64,000 nt of DNA from Dendrobium chrysotoxum (GCA_019925795.1 CM034311.1:5566126-5630125), one strand, 5' to 3'; positions 46,401 through 59,778 are shown, numbered from the stretch's first letter. Notes: a model not told the origin generated them from the letters alone. Translations and numbers: made by a program.

Positions 46401-49400
46401 TTCTGTTCACTGTGGTAGTCTATGTTTAAAATTTCACTTAAAATGGTCCACTTGATCGAGAGAACGAGCTCAAAAACTCATTCTAGGGCTTAGCTTGCGT
46501 AACCTTCCAGCTACGTGAGATCCAGACCATTGATCTTACGATCAACGATCCAGATACAACCCTTCCGCCTTCAGATTCGATCGTGCAGTCCACTCTGTTG
46601 CTGTGATCTCGATCCGACGACATCATAACCGTTCAATCAAAATAGCGGAGGATCGAACGATTATCGAGCGCTGCTGACTCACTTAAGTCATTTTCGTGTG
46701 GGCCCGCTGCTGGATAATCATTAGGCAATGATTACACCGCCGTGCACTCATTGCCTATGATTGGTTTACCGCATCTGCAGTTTCGCTGGACCAATCCTGG
46801 GACGCCACGTGGACTTCACCGCCACCGGCGCCGCCGTTTCCCCTAATTTAATTTTAAATTAATTTAAAATCCTTTTAAATCCATTTTCATTTAAAATAAA
46901 TATTAAAAATTAATTTTAAATAATAATAATATATGCATATTATATATTAATATTTTCAGAAAAATTAATATTTTAATTTAAAATTAATATTAATTTAAGA
47001 GTATTAAATATATTTTAAATATTAAGTTTTAATTATTTTAAAAATGAAAACATTAATTAAATAATGATTAAAATCCTTCAAAATATCTATAATTATATTT
47101 TAAAAATTAATTTCAAAATATCAAATGATTAAAAAAATCAGAAATTAATTTTAAATCAATATATATATTTATATACATTATAAAACTATTTTGAATTAAA
47201 TTAATTAATTTTAAATTTAATATTAACTTTAGTTAACACTAAATTATTTAATATTTTAATAAATATTAAATAATTTATTACTTTAATTAATTTTAAATTA
47301 TTTAATGCTTTAATTAATATATAATATATAATATTTTAACTAATATTAAATAATTTAATATTTTAATTAATATTAACTTTAATTAAAAATTTTAAATATT
47401 ATTAGAATTATAATATAAAATTTAAAACATTTTAAAATAATTTAAAATATTTAATATCATTTAATATTTTAATTGAATATTTAAATAATTAATTTATATT
47501 TAATTAATTTTATATTTAATATTTATTTTTAAAAATATTTGAAAATTCAAATAAAATTTAATTAAATTATTTAATATTAGTTAAATGATTTATAACATTT
47601 TAATAATTAAATAATTAATTAATATTCAGTAATTAAATATTAAAAATTTTTTATTATTAATTGATATTCAATAATTAAGTGATTGTTTTAAATTTTTCTA
47701 ATTTTTAAGTTAAATTAATTTAAATTACATTCTATATTTTAATCAATTAAACATTTGATTATTAATTAATATTTAATTAATATTAAATAATTTAAATACC
47801 TTTGAAATTTAATATATTTATATGTATATATATATATATATATATGTATTTAAATAATTTAAATTTTTAGAAAATATCCAAGATTCAAATTAACTGAATT
47901 TAAGATTATTTTAATCATTAATTAATTTAAAATTAATTAAAAACTCCTTTTAAATGATTTAAACTTTACAAATTCATAATAAATTCATTTTAAATCAAAA
48001 AAATGAGTATAATATATCAAAATTTTTAGAAAATTGAGCACTTTAATTTGAAACTAATTTTAGAGATCAAAACTTGATTTATATTAATTATTATTAATTA
48101 TTTAATTACTTTAGTATTTAATCAATATTTAATTAAATATTATATTAAATATTTTGAAAATTAAAACTTAATTTTTAAATAATCTTTGAAACCCAGTAAA
48201 TCTCTCATTTAGATATTAAATTTACTCTAATCATATCTTTGAGTATTTTAAATTTTACACTTATGTTTATGCATAGATTTATATGTATACTAAATATATA
48301 TATATATATATATATATATACTTAAATCTCTAGGTTGAGAGATCTATTTTAAAATTTCAAACATAGATTGATCTTGCTTGAATGGAAATTATGTGGGAGC
48401 ATTAGTAATTGGTTATGTATTAACCATTCACTAATCAAGTTATTAATTGTAATTAATTAAATGTTAATTATTATATGTGTAGGTGCACACACACACTTAG
48501 GGTTCTCCTAGATTTAGGGATTGAATGTGTTTGTATGCATTTATATGTTAAGTCAAGGGTCTAGAAACTTTGATTCAAACCTATCAAATCTAAAATTAAG
48601 GACTTAATTAGAGGATTTAGAATATTTCCAATAATTAGGATTTACCTCCTATTGACTTGAAACTTTGAACACTTAAACATAGTGACACTCTCAGCCTTAA
48701 GAAAATTTCCCACTGAATTTTGAAATCATTAAGCCCCTTAATTAACCTAATCAAGTTTAAACCTTAATTAAGCCTTAAAAACTTCCAAAAAATGTAATAA
48801 ATCAGGATTAAATCCAAAAATTACATATAATACCTTAAACTAACCAGAACTAAACCCTTAATTAGTGAAAAAAAGCCCCTTGATTGGACTTCAAAATTAA
48901 GTTTAATTTGAATTTAATTGAAATTTAGTAGTTAATTAATTTAATTAAATAAAAATAATTAAAAATACCAAAAATTTCTCAAACACTTGATAATTACTCC
49001 TTAGATCATTCCTAATCTTTGGAAGTGATTTCAAGGAGTTTGGAGGCAATTGGATTCAAATCACAAAAAGGGCTTTAATTAAACTAATTTTAAAAATTCA
49101 AATAATTGTCAAAACTTCAAAAATTCATAACTAATTCAAATAAACTCCAAATTGAGCAAACTCAAAGGCATATGACTCATCTTAAGGTCTAATAGTTATA
49201 AAAAATGTTAAGTTTTCAGAAATCAATCAATTTTGAAAATGTCAACTTTTGGTCAAACTTAGTTCAAAATGAAGTCAAAACTTCAAACCTTCATAATAAA
49301 ATATAGAAAAATCTAATTTTAGCGTACTTACTGTCTAACTGATTGTATTAAGGTCTAGTATTTTAATAAAATACTATCATATTAGAAAATACTTTAAATC

Positions 49401-52400
49401 AAAAAGTTAATTTTTGACCCTTGAATTAAATGATTAAAATAATCCAGAAAATTCCAATATTTAATAATTAATTTCAAATTCCAGAAAATATTAAATTAAT
49501 GTTTAATACACTCAATTAACCATCTTAATACATAACAACCACTCCTGAAATAAAGTTTTTTAGGCTGGACTACTCTGGGTTGCGGGGCTACGTGTCCTGA
49601 GGAGGCTTTGTTCCTCGAGCCTGGTGGCACAACGCAACGAATGGATTCTAAGGAGTGTTAAACTGAAAATGAATTGATTCTAAATGATTTAACTAAATTT
49701 AAAATCCCTAATTCAAATACATTAACTTGGTTTATCGGCTGGACTACTCCGGGCTGCGGGGCTATGTGTCCTAAGGAGGCTTTGTTCCTCGAGCCTGGTG
49801 GCACAACGCCACGAACTGGTTAATGGAAAATCTAAATAAATTAAAATATTAAAACCAGCAACTAATTAACTTTAATTAAAATTTAATTAACTTTCAAATT
49901 TAATCAAACTTAAATCGTTTAATTATCTCGGGAACCACTAGGTAACCCAGGCCTACGAGGCTATTATGTTAGCCCCAAGGAAGGTGAAATAAACTTCACA
50001 GCCTCAGTGTGCAATAAAGGTGGTATCCAATAAACAATCAAAATCAATTTTAAAATCAATTTTAAACCATTAAAACTTAAACTTCAGTTAAAATCTCCCT
50101 CAAGCCTTTCAACCAACCCGAACTTTAAAAAACTTCAATCAAATTATCCTATATAGGACATATCCAAACCACACAACCTACCTCACACACTTTAGATGGT
50201 TTTCTAGGATAACCAACTCTAGTCTTAGGCTAGGCCGGTGTTTACTTTTCTGTTGTGTGTCGAGTTTTCGAGCTTTCACTGCATGCTGTTTGCTAGTAGT
50301 AGAATTGCTGTGATTGTTTATTTATTTTCTATTCTCTGTGTTATGATTGATTGTGCGTTAGATCTACCCTTAGGTTAAGAGTGATTTGTACTAATTTAAT
50401 CTTATACAGGTGGCCATGCTCATATAGGGTATTTAAAATAAAAGGGGGCAAATTCATAAATAATAAATTGCACAGGTGCTTCAGAAAATTACTTAAGTCC
50501 TCCTTTAAAATTAAAAGAGCATGGCCAAGTCTGGCTGTGATTGATCATTTTTAAATTTCAATTATATAACTGCTTGGGATATCAAATATAACTGCTGATT
50601 ATTAGGATAACCCTGTAGGATCGAGTTTGGATTTTTAATTTTCATTGATGTAATTTAAATGTAATTGAGTTATAAACTGTTAAGTGCTTTGAGAATGGGA
50701 TGTTTAAGCATCCAATTTGGAGTCCAAAGAGGAAGAGACATTCCTTAGGGGAGAGTCTCTTTCCATATGGAGATCCAAATTTGGATGATTTCAAATATCT
50801 AAAGAGAAAAGATAACCCCCTTTCAAGGGAGAGTTTCTTTTCATTTGGATATCCGAACCCGACGATCCAAGGAGTTTCAAGAAGACGAAGAAGTGAAGAA
50901 CTAGAAGACCCATTCTCAAAATCACCTGAGTCTTAGGAGTAGAATCCGGGTTGTAGTTAGTGGTACCCGACCACTTTACTTTCCTGCAGACCCTGGGTTG
51001 TAATATTAAAAGGCACTTGCCTATAGACTTTCATTTTGAATATTTATTTAATTGATTTAATTTTTTGATTAATATTGATTATTTGATGTTGATTGTGATT
51101 AAGGACCCATATACTTTTAGTAGTTTTTTTTGGCGATAATTGCATGTCATATTTGATTTAGCCTGGAATTCGATTGGAGGCTCGTGAGGACACGTTTGAA
51201 ACTATTTCTACTTAAACAAAATTTAAAAACTTTAGGCTCAGATAGTAACTCTAACACTTTTAAGAAGTAAGCCCGGGACCGCCGGGGGTTTTTCATGCAT
51301 ACATATTGAAACTTCTCTTCCGTGTTAGGCACCTCCCCGCCTGCAGGTTTTAGCAGACTACCTGATCTATTAGGGTGCAGTTCTTTCCAAGGGGATGTTG
51401 TGCAATCCCTAAGATAAAATTTATTTTTTAAGCCTAATTTTTAAACTGCTTCATTCTGATTTCAAAGCATTCAAGTCAACTAGCATGCATCACATTAGTA
51501 ACAAATTAAAATTGAGTCTAATTCTTAATTACATTTTAGCTTAAGCATTTCACCCAACATATGTAAAGGGGTCAATTAGGAAACTGCTCTAGATGTCGAC
51601 CCCAACTCCTCAAAACTCAATCTTAAATAACATCCCTAACCACTCTTTCATAAAAGATCAGACAACATGGTTTTGAAGCGCTTAGGTGGTTTAGTTGGCT
51701 CCCCAATCCAGGCCGGGGTAAGTCGAGGATTGCATTGCATTAGCTAGGTTCTCGGTCACTGATTTTCAGTAACTATTTTAGACTTAAGATCTGAGGCAGA
51801 TTTTTCAATCCTAAGACCTCAACCTCCAGGAATCTAATTCCCACTTTCTAATAAAATTGATCATTTAAACTAAATATATCTTTCAATCAAATTCAAGCCC
51901 AACACTTAGGATAGGTTGGGGTGTTTCTGAAGTAATTCAGAATCTCAAGATACCTCATACTTTTCCTCATTTCACTCCAGATATAACTGTTCCAATTTGG
52001 TCTATTCCCGATTGAAAATTTTAACCCTACCTCCTTTGACATCAAACATTGAAATCTTAAATAAAATTCGTATCGCTATTTTAATCGAGAGTTTTCATAA
52101 GAAAATTTTGGTTTCCTATGATGTAATTAACTACGAGGGCTTGCGCTTGTAGGAGATTTAGAAACCTAGGCCAGATTTCAAAATTAAGCTTTTTAAAACC
52201 CTCAATTAACTTTCTTTGGGAAAATCAAATTCGACGATAATTATCGTTATTTTCAAACTATCAATAGTGATTGATAACTTCTTTCTCCAGAAGGATATAT
52301 CAATTACTATTTTAGATTTAATTGTTAGATCAATGATCTTCTTATTCAAATTATTGTAGTTAAATATCTGATTGAATACTCATTTTGACCCTTCGGGGTC

Positions 52401-52605
52401 ATATGTAGTTCTTTCCCAGTTTAAACTACGATAATCAGGATAAATTCAAATATTTGAAATTTGAACCTATTAGGGAACGATATGTTCACCTTCCGAGGTG
52501 ATATATCATTCATAATAAATGTTCAATTTAAAAATTTAAATTCTAGAAATTAAATATTTTTCAAAGAAAATTAACTTTTTCAAACTATAATTTTCAATCA
52601 CAACA
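43463..52605 (+). mobile_element. Element B: 3' LTR, 9143 bp
   Basis: It starts TGTTAACCTC (one base off the family TGTTGACC) and ends CAATCACAACA. It mirrors the 5' LTR in all blocks: CTAGGATC repeats (43500-44210), W-box units (44750-45245), CT-rich leader-like stretch (46030-46150), GC-rich hairpin segment (46450-46840), AT core (46845-48325), GC-rich blocks (49564-49642, 49738-49816, 49930-50035), hairpin block (50697-50880) and U5 hairpins including TGACCC-TTCG-GGGTCA (52386-52401) and TCACCT/AGGTGA (52486-52501). About 72 bp around 45535-45606 are missing from the 5' LTR. Confidence 0.95.
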
Positions 52606-52610
52606 AGTAT
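52606..52610. repeat. Element B target-site duplication, right copy (AGTAT)
   Basis: AGTAT follows the LTR end CAACA and matches 21469-21473. Confidence 0.95.
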
Positions 52611-54667
52611 ATGCTACCTAGATATTTTTGGGTAGAAGCAGTGAATACTACTTATTATATACTAAATAGAGTGAACATTAGATCCAAGTTAAATAACACA
52701 CCTTATGAGCTACTTAATGGTCATACACCTAACGTTTCACATTTTTATGTCTTTAGGTGTAAGTGTTTTGTGTTTATAAAAGATAAATCTCATATAGGGA
52801 AGTTTGATTCTAAGGCAAATGAAGGAGTCTTCTTAGGTTATTCCTTAGTAGGTAAAGCTTATAGGGTCTTTAATAAAAGAACCTTAGTTGTAAAGGAATC
52901 CACCCATGTTATGTTTGATGAATCAGATAGACCATTTAAGCTTAAGTTAGAAGATGATGATTAGGTAGAAGCTACCTATGGAGTAGAGGTTATTGATCGA
53001 GGAGATAGAGAAGAACCTCAGGACCATTTTCCTAGAGAGTGGAGATAGTCATCTAGTCATCCTAGAGCACTTAACCTAGGAGATCCTTCAGTTGGGTGAG
53101 GACTAGACAAGGCCTTAGAAAAGAAGTTATCCATACAAATTTCATCTTTATGGTAGAACCAACCAGTATAGATCAGGCCCTTAGTAATGAATTTTGGATC
53201 TTAGCCATGCAAGAGGAGTTAAATCACTTTACTAGAAATGATTTATGGGAGTTGGTTAGTAAACCTTTCGATTAGTGTATAGTTGGCACTAAATGGGTAT
53301 TTAAAAATAAGTTGAATGACTCTGGATTAGTGATTAGAAATAAGGCTAGATTAGTAAGTAAAACGTATAATCATATAGAAGGGATTGATTTTGAGGAGAC
53401 CTTTGCTCCTATAGCTCGATTAAAAGCCATTAGAGTTCTTGTAGCATTAACATATTTTAGAATATACCAAATGGATGTTATGAGTGCATTTCTTAGTCGG
53501 GTTATTAAAGAAGTTATTTATATAGAACAATTCCCAAGCTTTAAAAATTTCTCATTTCCCACCCATGTCTATAAAATAAAGAAAGCTTTATTTGTATTAA
53601 AACATGCACCTAGGGCATGGTATGAGAGACCAAGCACCTTTCTCCTAGAAAAATCATTTGTTAAGGGAGTGTAGACACCACCTTATTTCTTAAGAAAATA
53701 GGAGATGATATACTCTTAGTTCAAATTTATGTCGATGATATACTTTTTGGATCTATAAATAAAAATCTTTGTAATGAATTTTTAGCAACTATGAGCAAAA
53801 AATTTGAGATGAGTATGATGGGTGAGTTTAGCTATTTTCTTAGATTTAGTGTCAAGTAAAAAGATGATGACACCTTCCTTATTTAGGCTAAATATATAGA
53901 AAATGTTGAAAAACTTAATATGGAAGGTTCTAATAGTATAAATACATCAATGAGCTCAACCATCCAACTAGATAAGGATATAAACAGAAAGTTAGTTGAT
54001 CAGAAGTATAGAGGACTCATAGGATCACTGCTATATTTGATTGGTGCATACTTGATATTATGTTTAATATTTATCTATGCTAGATTTTAAGTTGATCCAA
54101 AAGAACCCCATATTAATGCTATTTAAAGAATTCTTAGATATCTTATAGACACCTAAAACTTAGGTATCTAGTATCCTAGACATAACACCACCTTTAAAAT
54201 TATAGGATATTCAGATCTAGACTTTGTTGTGTGTAGAGTAGGTGAGAAAAGCACTTCTGGAACTTATGAATACATAGGATAATCCTTAGTTTTTGGTCCT
54301 GTAGAAAATAAATTTCTATAGCCCTATCCATAGCTGAAGCAAAATATATAGCTATAGGGAGTAATATTACTCAAGTCTTATGGCTAAAGAAATCAATCCT
54401 TGATCTTGGACTTTTTATAGGCACTATCCCCATCACATGTGATAGCACTAGTGCTATCAACATTTCAAAGAACCTAATCCAACACTCTTGCATAAAGCAT
54501 ATTGACATTAGACATCATCTTATTAGGGATCATATAGTAAAGGGAGACATAGAATTGCATCATGTGGCTACTAAAAATCAATTGGCATATATTTTTATAA
54601 AACCCCTCAATTATGATACTTTCAGTGCACTTAGGACTAGACTAATTATCATAGATATTCAAGCTTA
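52611..54667 (+). pseudogene. Host copia pol, C-terminal part: integrase end, RT and RNase H
   Basis: It resumes the integrase cut at 21473 with MLPRYFWVEAVNTTYYILNR, then the copia integrase tail GVFLGYSLVGKAYRVFN (about 52827-52878). RT spans about 53170-53900: GTKWVFKNKL (about 53287), FEETFAPIARLKAIRVL (53391-53442), YQMDVMSAFL (about 53466) and an intact YVDD at 53728-53739. Copia RNase H follows (GYSDLDFV about 54208, STSGTY about 54252) to HIDIRHHLI and the end near 54667. There are many stops and frameshifts. Open fragments are 52611-52964 and 53312-53674. Confidence 0.85.
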
Positions 54668-55330
54668 GAAATTGGGGTTGAGACAAGTTAAATCGAGTTT
54701 ATTTTTAGTTTATTACATATTTGTGTGTTTATTTGGTGTAATTTTATATTAATTTATCAAATTTATTTATCTCTATTATGAATGGTGATTATTATGTTTA
54801 TCTTTTCTCTTGTGGAGATTTTTCTGACCATCACTCACAAACTCTATTTTTGTTCATATCGTACTGTACGATCCACACAAATCATCATATTAGTATAATT
54901 TAGTCAATATAATGGTTCAGATTAACTCAATTATTGGTTATCATACTATATGAACACATTCTTCATACTGTATGATACACGTGGTAGTGACCATTGGTAT
55001 TTTAATTCGACTAGTGTGATATTTAATTAGCCATCATACTATATGAATATCTATTTGTACTATATGATCTATTTGGTCAAAAATCATATAAGATGACACC
55101 TTTGGATGAATGATTTAATGAAGATCATCTAGTATGATGTTGATCATACTGTATGATTTGACCACCCTTTTCAACTGTTCAGCTAGGATGAATTGAATTC
55201 TTTTGATTGTACTACACTCTTTACATCATATTGTATGATTTATTAAGGCCTATATATGAAGAGGCCACCCTAAGGTTCTAAGTGCACAAACTTCTAATCC
55301 TTCTTCTCCTAGCAATCCTTCTTTAGCATC
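54668..55330 (+). promoter_or_regulatory. Post-pol palindrome array followed by a TATA-like site
   Basis: Palindromes of type ATCATACTGTATGAT occur at 54858-54872, 54940-54954 with 54962-54976, 55033-55047 with about 55055-55069, and 55124-55138 with 55143-55157. The paired copies start 19-22 bp apart, like those in the solo LTR but with different sequence. Then comes GGCCTATATATGAAGAGGCC (about 55248-55268), a TATA-like stretch inside a GGCC/GGCC inverted repeat. It may be the U3 of a damaged 3' LTR or an internal promoter for the segment that follows; I cannot decide. Confidence 0.5.
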
Positions 55331-55369
55331 CCCATAGATGATGATAAGCAATCTTGAGCATTAGTAGGA

Positions 55370-56290
55370 AGTTCCTTTCATTTTCCAGTGGATAATAAAT
55401 TCCAATCTATGGAAGACGAGTCCGTATATCATAGATATAAGGAAAAACATATAGCCCCTTCTAAGATTTGGAATCAAGAAAAATCTAAACTATCAGGTAT
55501 TATATCTTTTCATTAGATTTACATTATAATTTAGCCTTACTCTTGCTTTTCATTATAATTCTGAACTGTTATTTGAATTCTTCACAAGGTTAAGACTAAA
55601 TGCTGATAGAACCACTATGCAATCCTTTATTTGTAGGCGACCCATAAAAATCACCTATAATGACTTTGATCAGATCCTCCATCTCTATACCATAAGAATA
55701 TAATCCCACAGTATTCGCTCTAGGGAGGATTATGATTGGACACAGGTTAATCAACATCCAACTTGTTCTTAAAACCTCAATATTATCCAAAGCTATAGAT
55801 ATAGTAAAAAATACTTTCTATTGTATGTTGCTACCTATTTTATGATGTCTAGGATAGAGTTTAATGAAGCTTGCATGATTATTAAATACATTGACAAACT
55901 GACATCCATTAGAAATCCAATGGTCTAATGTAAGAAGAATATAACTCTAGGATACATCATTACTTCTTTCTTAGATGCTAAATATCAGCTCATGTATCAT
56001 AAACTAGTCGACATCTTCCCTACCAACTACACTAATAGTTCCTTCCGCCTCCTTTTTAGCAATAGATGCCATGGGGCACAACCTATAAAGTAGCAAAAGT
56101 TTGATGAATAAGGGTGAGACCTTCTAGCTCCAGCACTAGTACTAGCACTAGCACTGACGCCAGCTTACAAGCCATAATTTTATGATGATCTTGTAGAGCA
56201 CTTTGATAGGTTGGAGATGCACCTTGAGTCTCACGTTCAAGAGCTTACTCACTGGGAGCAATAGTAGTAGCAACATAACTAGTTGAGCTA
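55370..56290 (+). pseudogene. Possible post-pol (env-like) ORF remnant of the copia element
   Basis: Broken frames give KFQSMEDESVYHRYKEKHIAPSK-like sequence (about 55397-55470), a middle part with a RRPIKITYNDFDQILHLY stretch (about 55635-55695), and an end with LVEHFDRLEMHLESHVQEL (about 56190-56250) that could form a coiled coil. The style resembles the variable post-pol or plant-specific ORFs carried by SIRE-like elements. Homology is not established. Several stops. Minus-strand ORFs 55596-55790 and 56148-56390 are shadows. Confidence 0.4.
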
Positions 56291-56573
56291 TATCAAAGAC
56301 TGATAGTATAACTTCTGTACTATGTACATATTCTACTATAACTCTCCAAGCCCTATAAATAGGGGGAGAGGGGATCGTTAAAAGAGACATAGAGAAAAAA
56401 CCTTAGGTGACACACCAAAATTAGAGTGATTCATAGAGATATATTGTGAAACCCTTTAAAACTTTAAGATTTTTTTTGTTGACCTAGAGAAGTCCAAATC
56501 ACAAACCATCTTTGCCAGAACATTTATAATGTTGTGTTTTAACTTCTCTATTTTTTTCATAATTTTTGGGCAC
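56291..56573 (+). other. Unassigned stretch with TATA-like CTATAAATAGGGGG
   Basis: CTATAAATAGGGGGAGAGG at about 56352 followed by an A/G-rich leader looks like an LTR core promoter and start region. I cannot place it in a full LTR; it may be part of the damaged copia 3' LTR. No coding is seen. Confidence 0.35.
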
Positions 56574-58030
56574 TGTCAAATTTTCTTAAGAAATCGACAC
56601 CTATCAGTACAAGTGGGGTTTTGAGACCGTTAGGTTTCTGTTTTACAAACTGATTTACCAAAATATTTTAAATAAAATAAGTTAATTTATGATTATTTTC
56701 TATAATTTTTGAAATCTAATAAAAGAATATCTATGAATTTTCTATTGAAAAATTAGTTATAATAATATTATTATATATTATTTAATAATTTAAAACAAAA
56801 TATATAAAAGCATTTTAATGCCATTTCAGTGTTATCCCAAAATAGAGAGTGGCTTAGGAGAAAAGAGAGAAAAAGCTAAGTGAGAGAAAGAGGAAATCCG
56901 GATTTTGGGTGACTTCAGGCTGTTTTCGTCCGTCGACGCAGTTGGGAAAGTTGTTCGTGTCGAGGTAAGGCACATAACGCCCATCTCAATTTTCAAAAAT
57001 GTGTACGTTTTAGCAAATATTTCGACTAAAATTTTGTATCCGTTAGCGAAATATGGGGATAACTTTGCACCGGTAAAACTTTCACCGCATAACATTTTAT
57101 ATGTTGTAGAGATTATGATAATGCACATTTTGAATATTTTCTAGAAATTTTTCACCGGGGGTTTTAAAATTTGTGAAGTTTTTAGTGAATAGAAAATTAT
57201 CGGGATGTTGAAAAATAGTGTTGTAGTACAATAAAAGTCTTAAAATATCATTTTACACATTGTCTGGTAATTTGGTAATTTTTTGAAAATGTGCATTTTT
57301 GCCTAGTTGGATTTTATATTGTCTACCGTTATACAACATTGTGAAATTTTGATACATGCTCAATTACTCTTTAATTATTATAATGTGATTATATATGTGC
57401 ATATGTGAGTAAATGATATCTACTGGGAGCTATAAGGGGGCCAGAATCCTTTGAGATTCTGTCTGTGTCACGGTATTTCTGGGAGTTATATGGGGCCAGA
57501 ATCCTTTGAGATTCTTTCTGAGACAGGGATATCTGATATGCTCTGGTGCTATAAGCACAAATAAAAAGGGGAGTCATAAGGGGCCAAAATCCTTTGAGAT
57601 TGACTAAGAATATTTTAAAATTTAGATTGTTTATTGCGGCCTGCTTAGCTATTATAGCTCACTGTGGTTTTACTTCTAATTTTCAGGATCTGGAAAGGGA
57701 AAAGAGGTTATGGAATAGTAGTTCAAAATCAGATCTGAGGTCATAGGTATTTTGCACTTTTGATTTTTGTACAGTCATGGCTAGTTAAATTTTTAGTTCT
57801 ATAGCTTTTGCTTGTAACCATGTACTGTAGTGTAGATATTTATTTTGATGAATGAAAGAAACTTGATGGATGAGTTTTTTGTATTTGGATAGTTTAGTAG
57901 CTCTTTAGTTTATCATTTATTTCAAAGAATATTGGCAAAAAATCTTGAATAATTCCAAAACTAGATCTTAGGGTCTGCCTGTCACAGCTCAACACGATAG
58001 GACCAATCCTGGTCGGGTTGGGTTGTGACA
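56574..58030 (+). mobile_element. Tekay/Del-like gypsy 5' LTR
   Basis: The right end is secure: TTGTGACA ends at 58030 and a canonical initiator-tRNA PBS follows at 58039. The left end is my best guess at TGTCAAATTT (56574), which mirrors the TGACA end. Inside are a GA-rich stretch (56850-56890) and a CCAGAATCCTTTGAGATTCT-type repeat present three times (about 57441, 57497, 57583). ORFs 56905-57144 and 56832-57128 are not supported. No second LTR is in the window. Confidence 0.6.
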
Positions 58031-58038
58031 AGCTTTTG

Positions 58039-58050
58039 TGGTATCAGAGC
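58039..58050 (+). promoter_or_regulatory. Gypsy primer-binding site, tRNA(Met)-i type
   Basis: TGGTATCAGAGC is the standard plant PBS complementary to the 3' end of initiator tRNA(Met), here 8 bases after the LTR end. Confidence 0.88.
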
Positions 58051-58188
58051 AATAGTTTTGGAATTGGATCATAAAATAGAGCTATTGGAAATGATTTGTA
58101 AGTTTAGTGGGGTAGTTTCAAGTCTGTCTGAGTGTTCATTATTTTTGTTTTATGTGCATATGTGTTCAGTTGCATATTCTATGAGATT

Positions 58189-59778
58189 ATGGATCCACCA
58201 GACCCAAAAATGACTGATGGACAGAGTGCTTGTCAGGCAGCTCCTGTATATAGTTCTGCTCCAACAGCTGGTTCAGATATAGTTTCACAGTTTGCTACTT
58301 TGATAGCCCAGATGATGGGTGAGGCACAGAGTAGAGTTCCTGTTGCCAGATCTGAAGAGGTAGACAGACATCTATAGATGTTTCTGAGATTAAAGCCTTC
58401 GAGATTTAAGGGTACTGTTGAGCACAGAGAGGCAGAGGACTGGTTGAGGAGGTTAGGAAAGATATTTGATGGTATATAGTGCCCTCCTGAGAGGAAGGTA
58501 CCATTAATAATTTTTCTATTAGATGGTGAGGCAGATCGCTGGTGTATGGGCCAGCAGGAGGAGAAATTTCAAGGGAGATTGAGCTCTTTGATTACCTTAG
58601 AGGAATTCTTTGATGTGTTTAGAGCCTGGTTTGTACCACCTTCTGTACGATAACATATGCAGGAGACCTTTTTGAGGTTGGTTCAAGGGAGCAGGACAGT
58701 TATGCAATATGAGGCATAGTTCACTACTTTGGCTAGATATGCTCGAAAGTTGGTTAGCACTCCTATAGAGAAGTGCTACAAATTCCTGAGAGGACTTCGG
58801 GATAGTCTAAGATAGCCTTTTATACCATTTCACATTTCTAATTTCTCTGAGCTTATGGAGAGAGCTTATCTAATAGAGAATGACCTGATGGCTACTCAGT
58901 AGTAATGGACTGCTAGTAGGAAGAGGTTCAGTGGTGAGACTTCTGGTAGTGGCTTTTCGGGGAAGAAGAGCAGATTTACACCTGGGGATTCTAAGAGAGG
59001 TGGAAAGTCGGTATCTGTAGCAGTCTCTGGTAGTGGTAGTGTAGCCATTTCTAATTTTATTAATGGGGCACCTATATGTCAGAGTTATGGTCGACATCAT
59101 TCTGGCCAGTACTACAGGATGACTGGACAGTGTTTCAGATGTGGTTAAATAGGACATCGGGTAGCAGAGTGTCCACAGATAGGATTTGACCGACATTTTG
59201 AGTCAAGATCGGAGAGCTTTATTAGACCAGCAGGGCGACTGAGAGCAATTCCTCTTCATACTTTTTTGGATGGATCAGCTGGTAGAGCTGGTGGTTCAGG
59301 TTTAGTGGCAAGGAGGCCATCTGGCAGTAGTTAGAGAGAGCTTAGTAGTTCTGTAGCTCCAGCTTCAGTTAAACCATGTGTATATAGTTTGACTCAACAG
59401 GAAGCCCGGGATGCTCCAGATGTTGTGATAGGTACGGTTTATATTTTTGAGCATCCATGTTGTATTTTATTTGATTCTGGAGCTAGTCATTTCTTTATTT
59501 CCGAGCATTTCTTTGATTCACTACACTTGGCTTCTGTTGCATTGCCTATTTCTCTTTCTGTTATTTTACTGGTTGGAGATTGTATGATAGCCAGTAGATT
59601 TTGTTTCTGTGATATTGAGATTTCTAATAAGAAATGGAAATCCAATTTGATTATACTACCCAATTCCTCATATGATGTTATTCTGGGTATAAATTGGTTG
59701 AGTCAGTATGGGGCTCAGATTGATTGTTCGAAGAAGCGAGTTACATTATTTATGGGTAGTGAAAGTTGTATAGTCTAA
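58189..59778 (+). pseudogene. Tekay/Del-like gypsy gag and protease
   Basis: One phase runs from MDPPDPKMTDG (58189) to 59778, broken only by nonsense codons. The retrotransposon gag domain lies at about 58380-58900 (FKGTVEHREAEDWLRRLGKIF to the ELMERAYLIE segment). A zinc knuckle, CFRCG..GHRVAEC, is at 59131-59172 with a TAA inside it. A protease follows with DSGAS at 59473-59487 and ILGINWLSQYGAQIDC (about 59680-59730). Most stops stand where glutamine would be expected. The family call rests on PBS, gag layout and protease style. Confidence 0.85.

Noticed and set aside
56905..57144. 79-aa ORF in the gypsy LTR with an antisense 98-aa partner
   Set aside because: Overlapping frames in a non-coding LTR; no recognisable domain.
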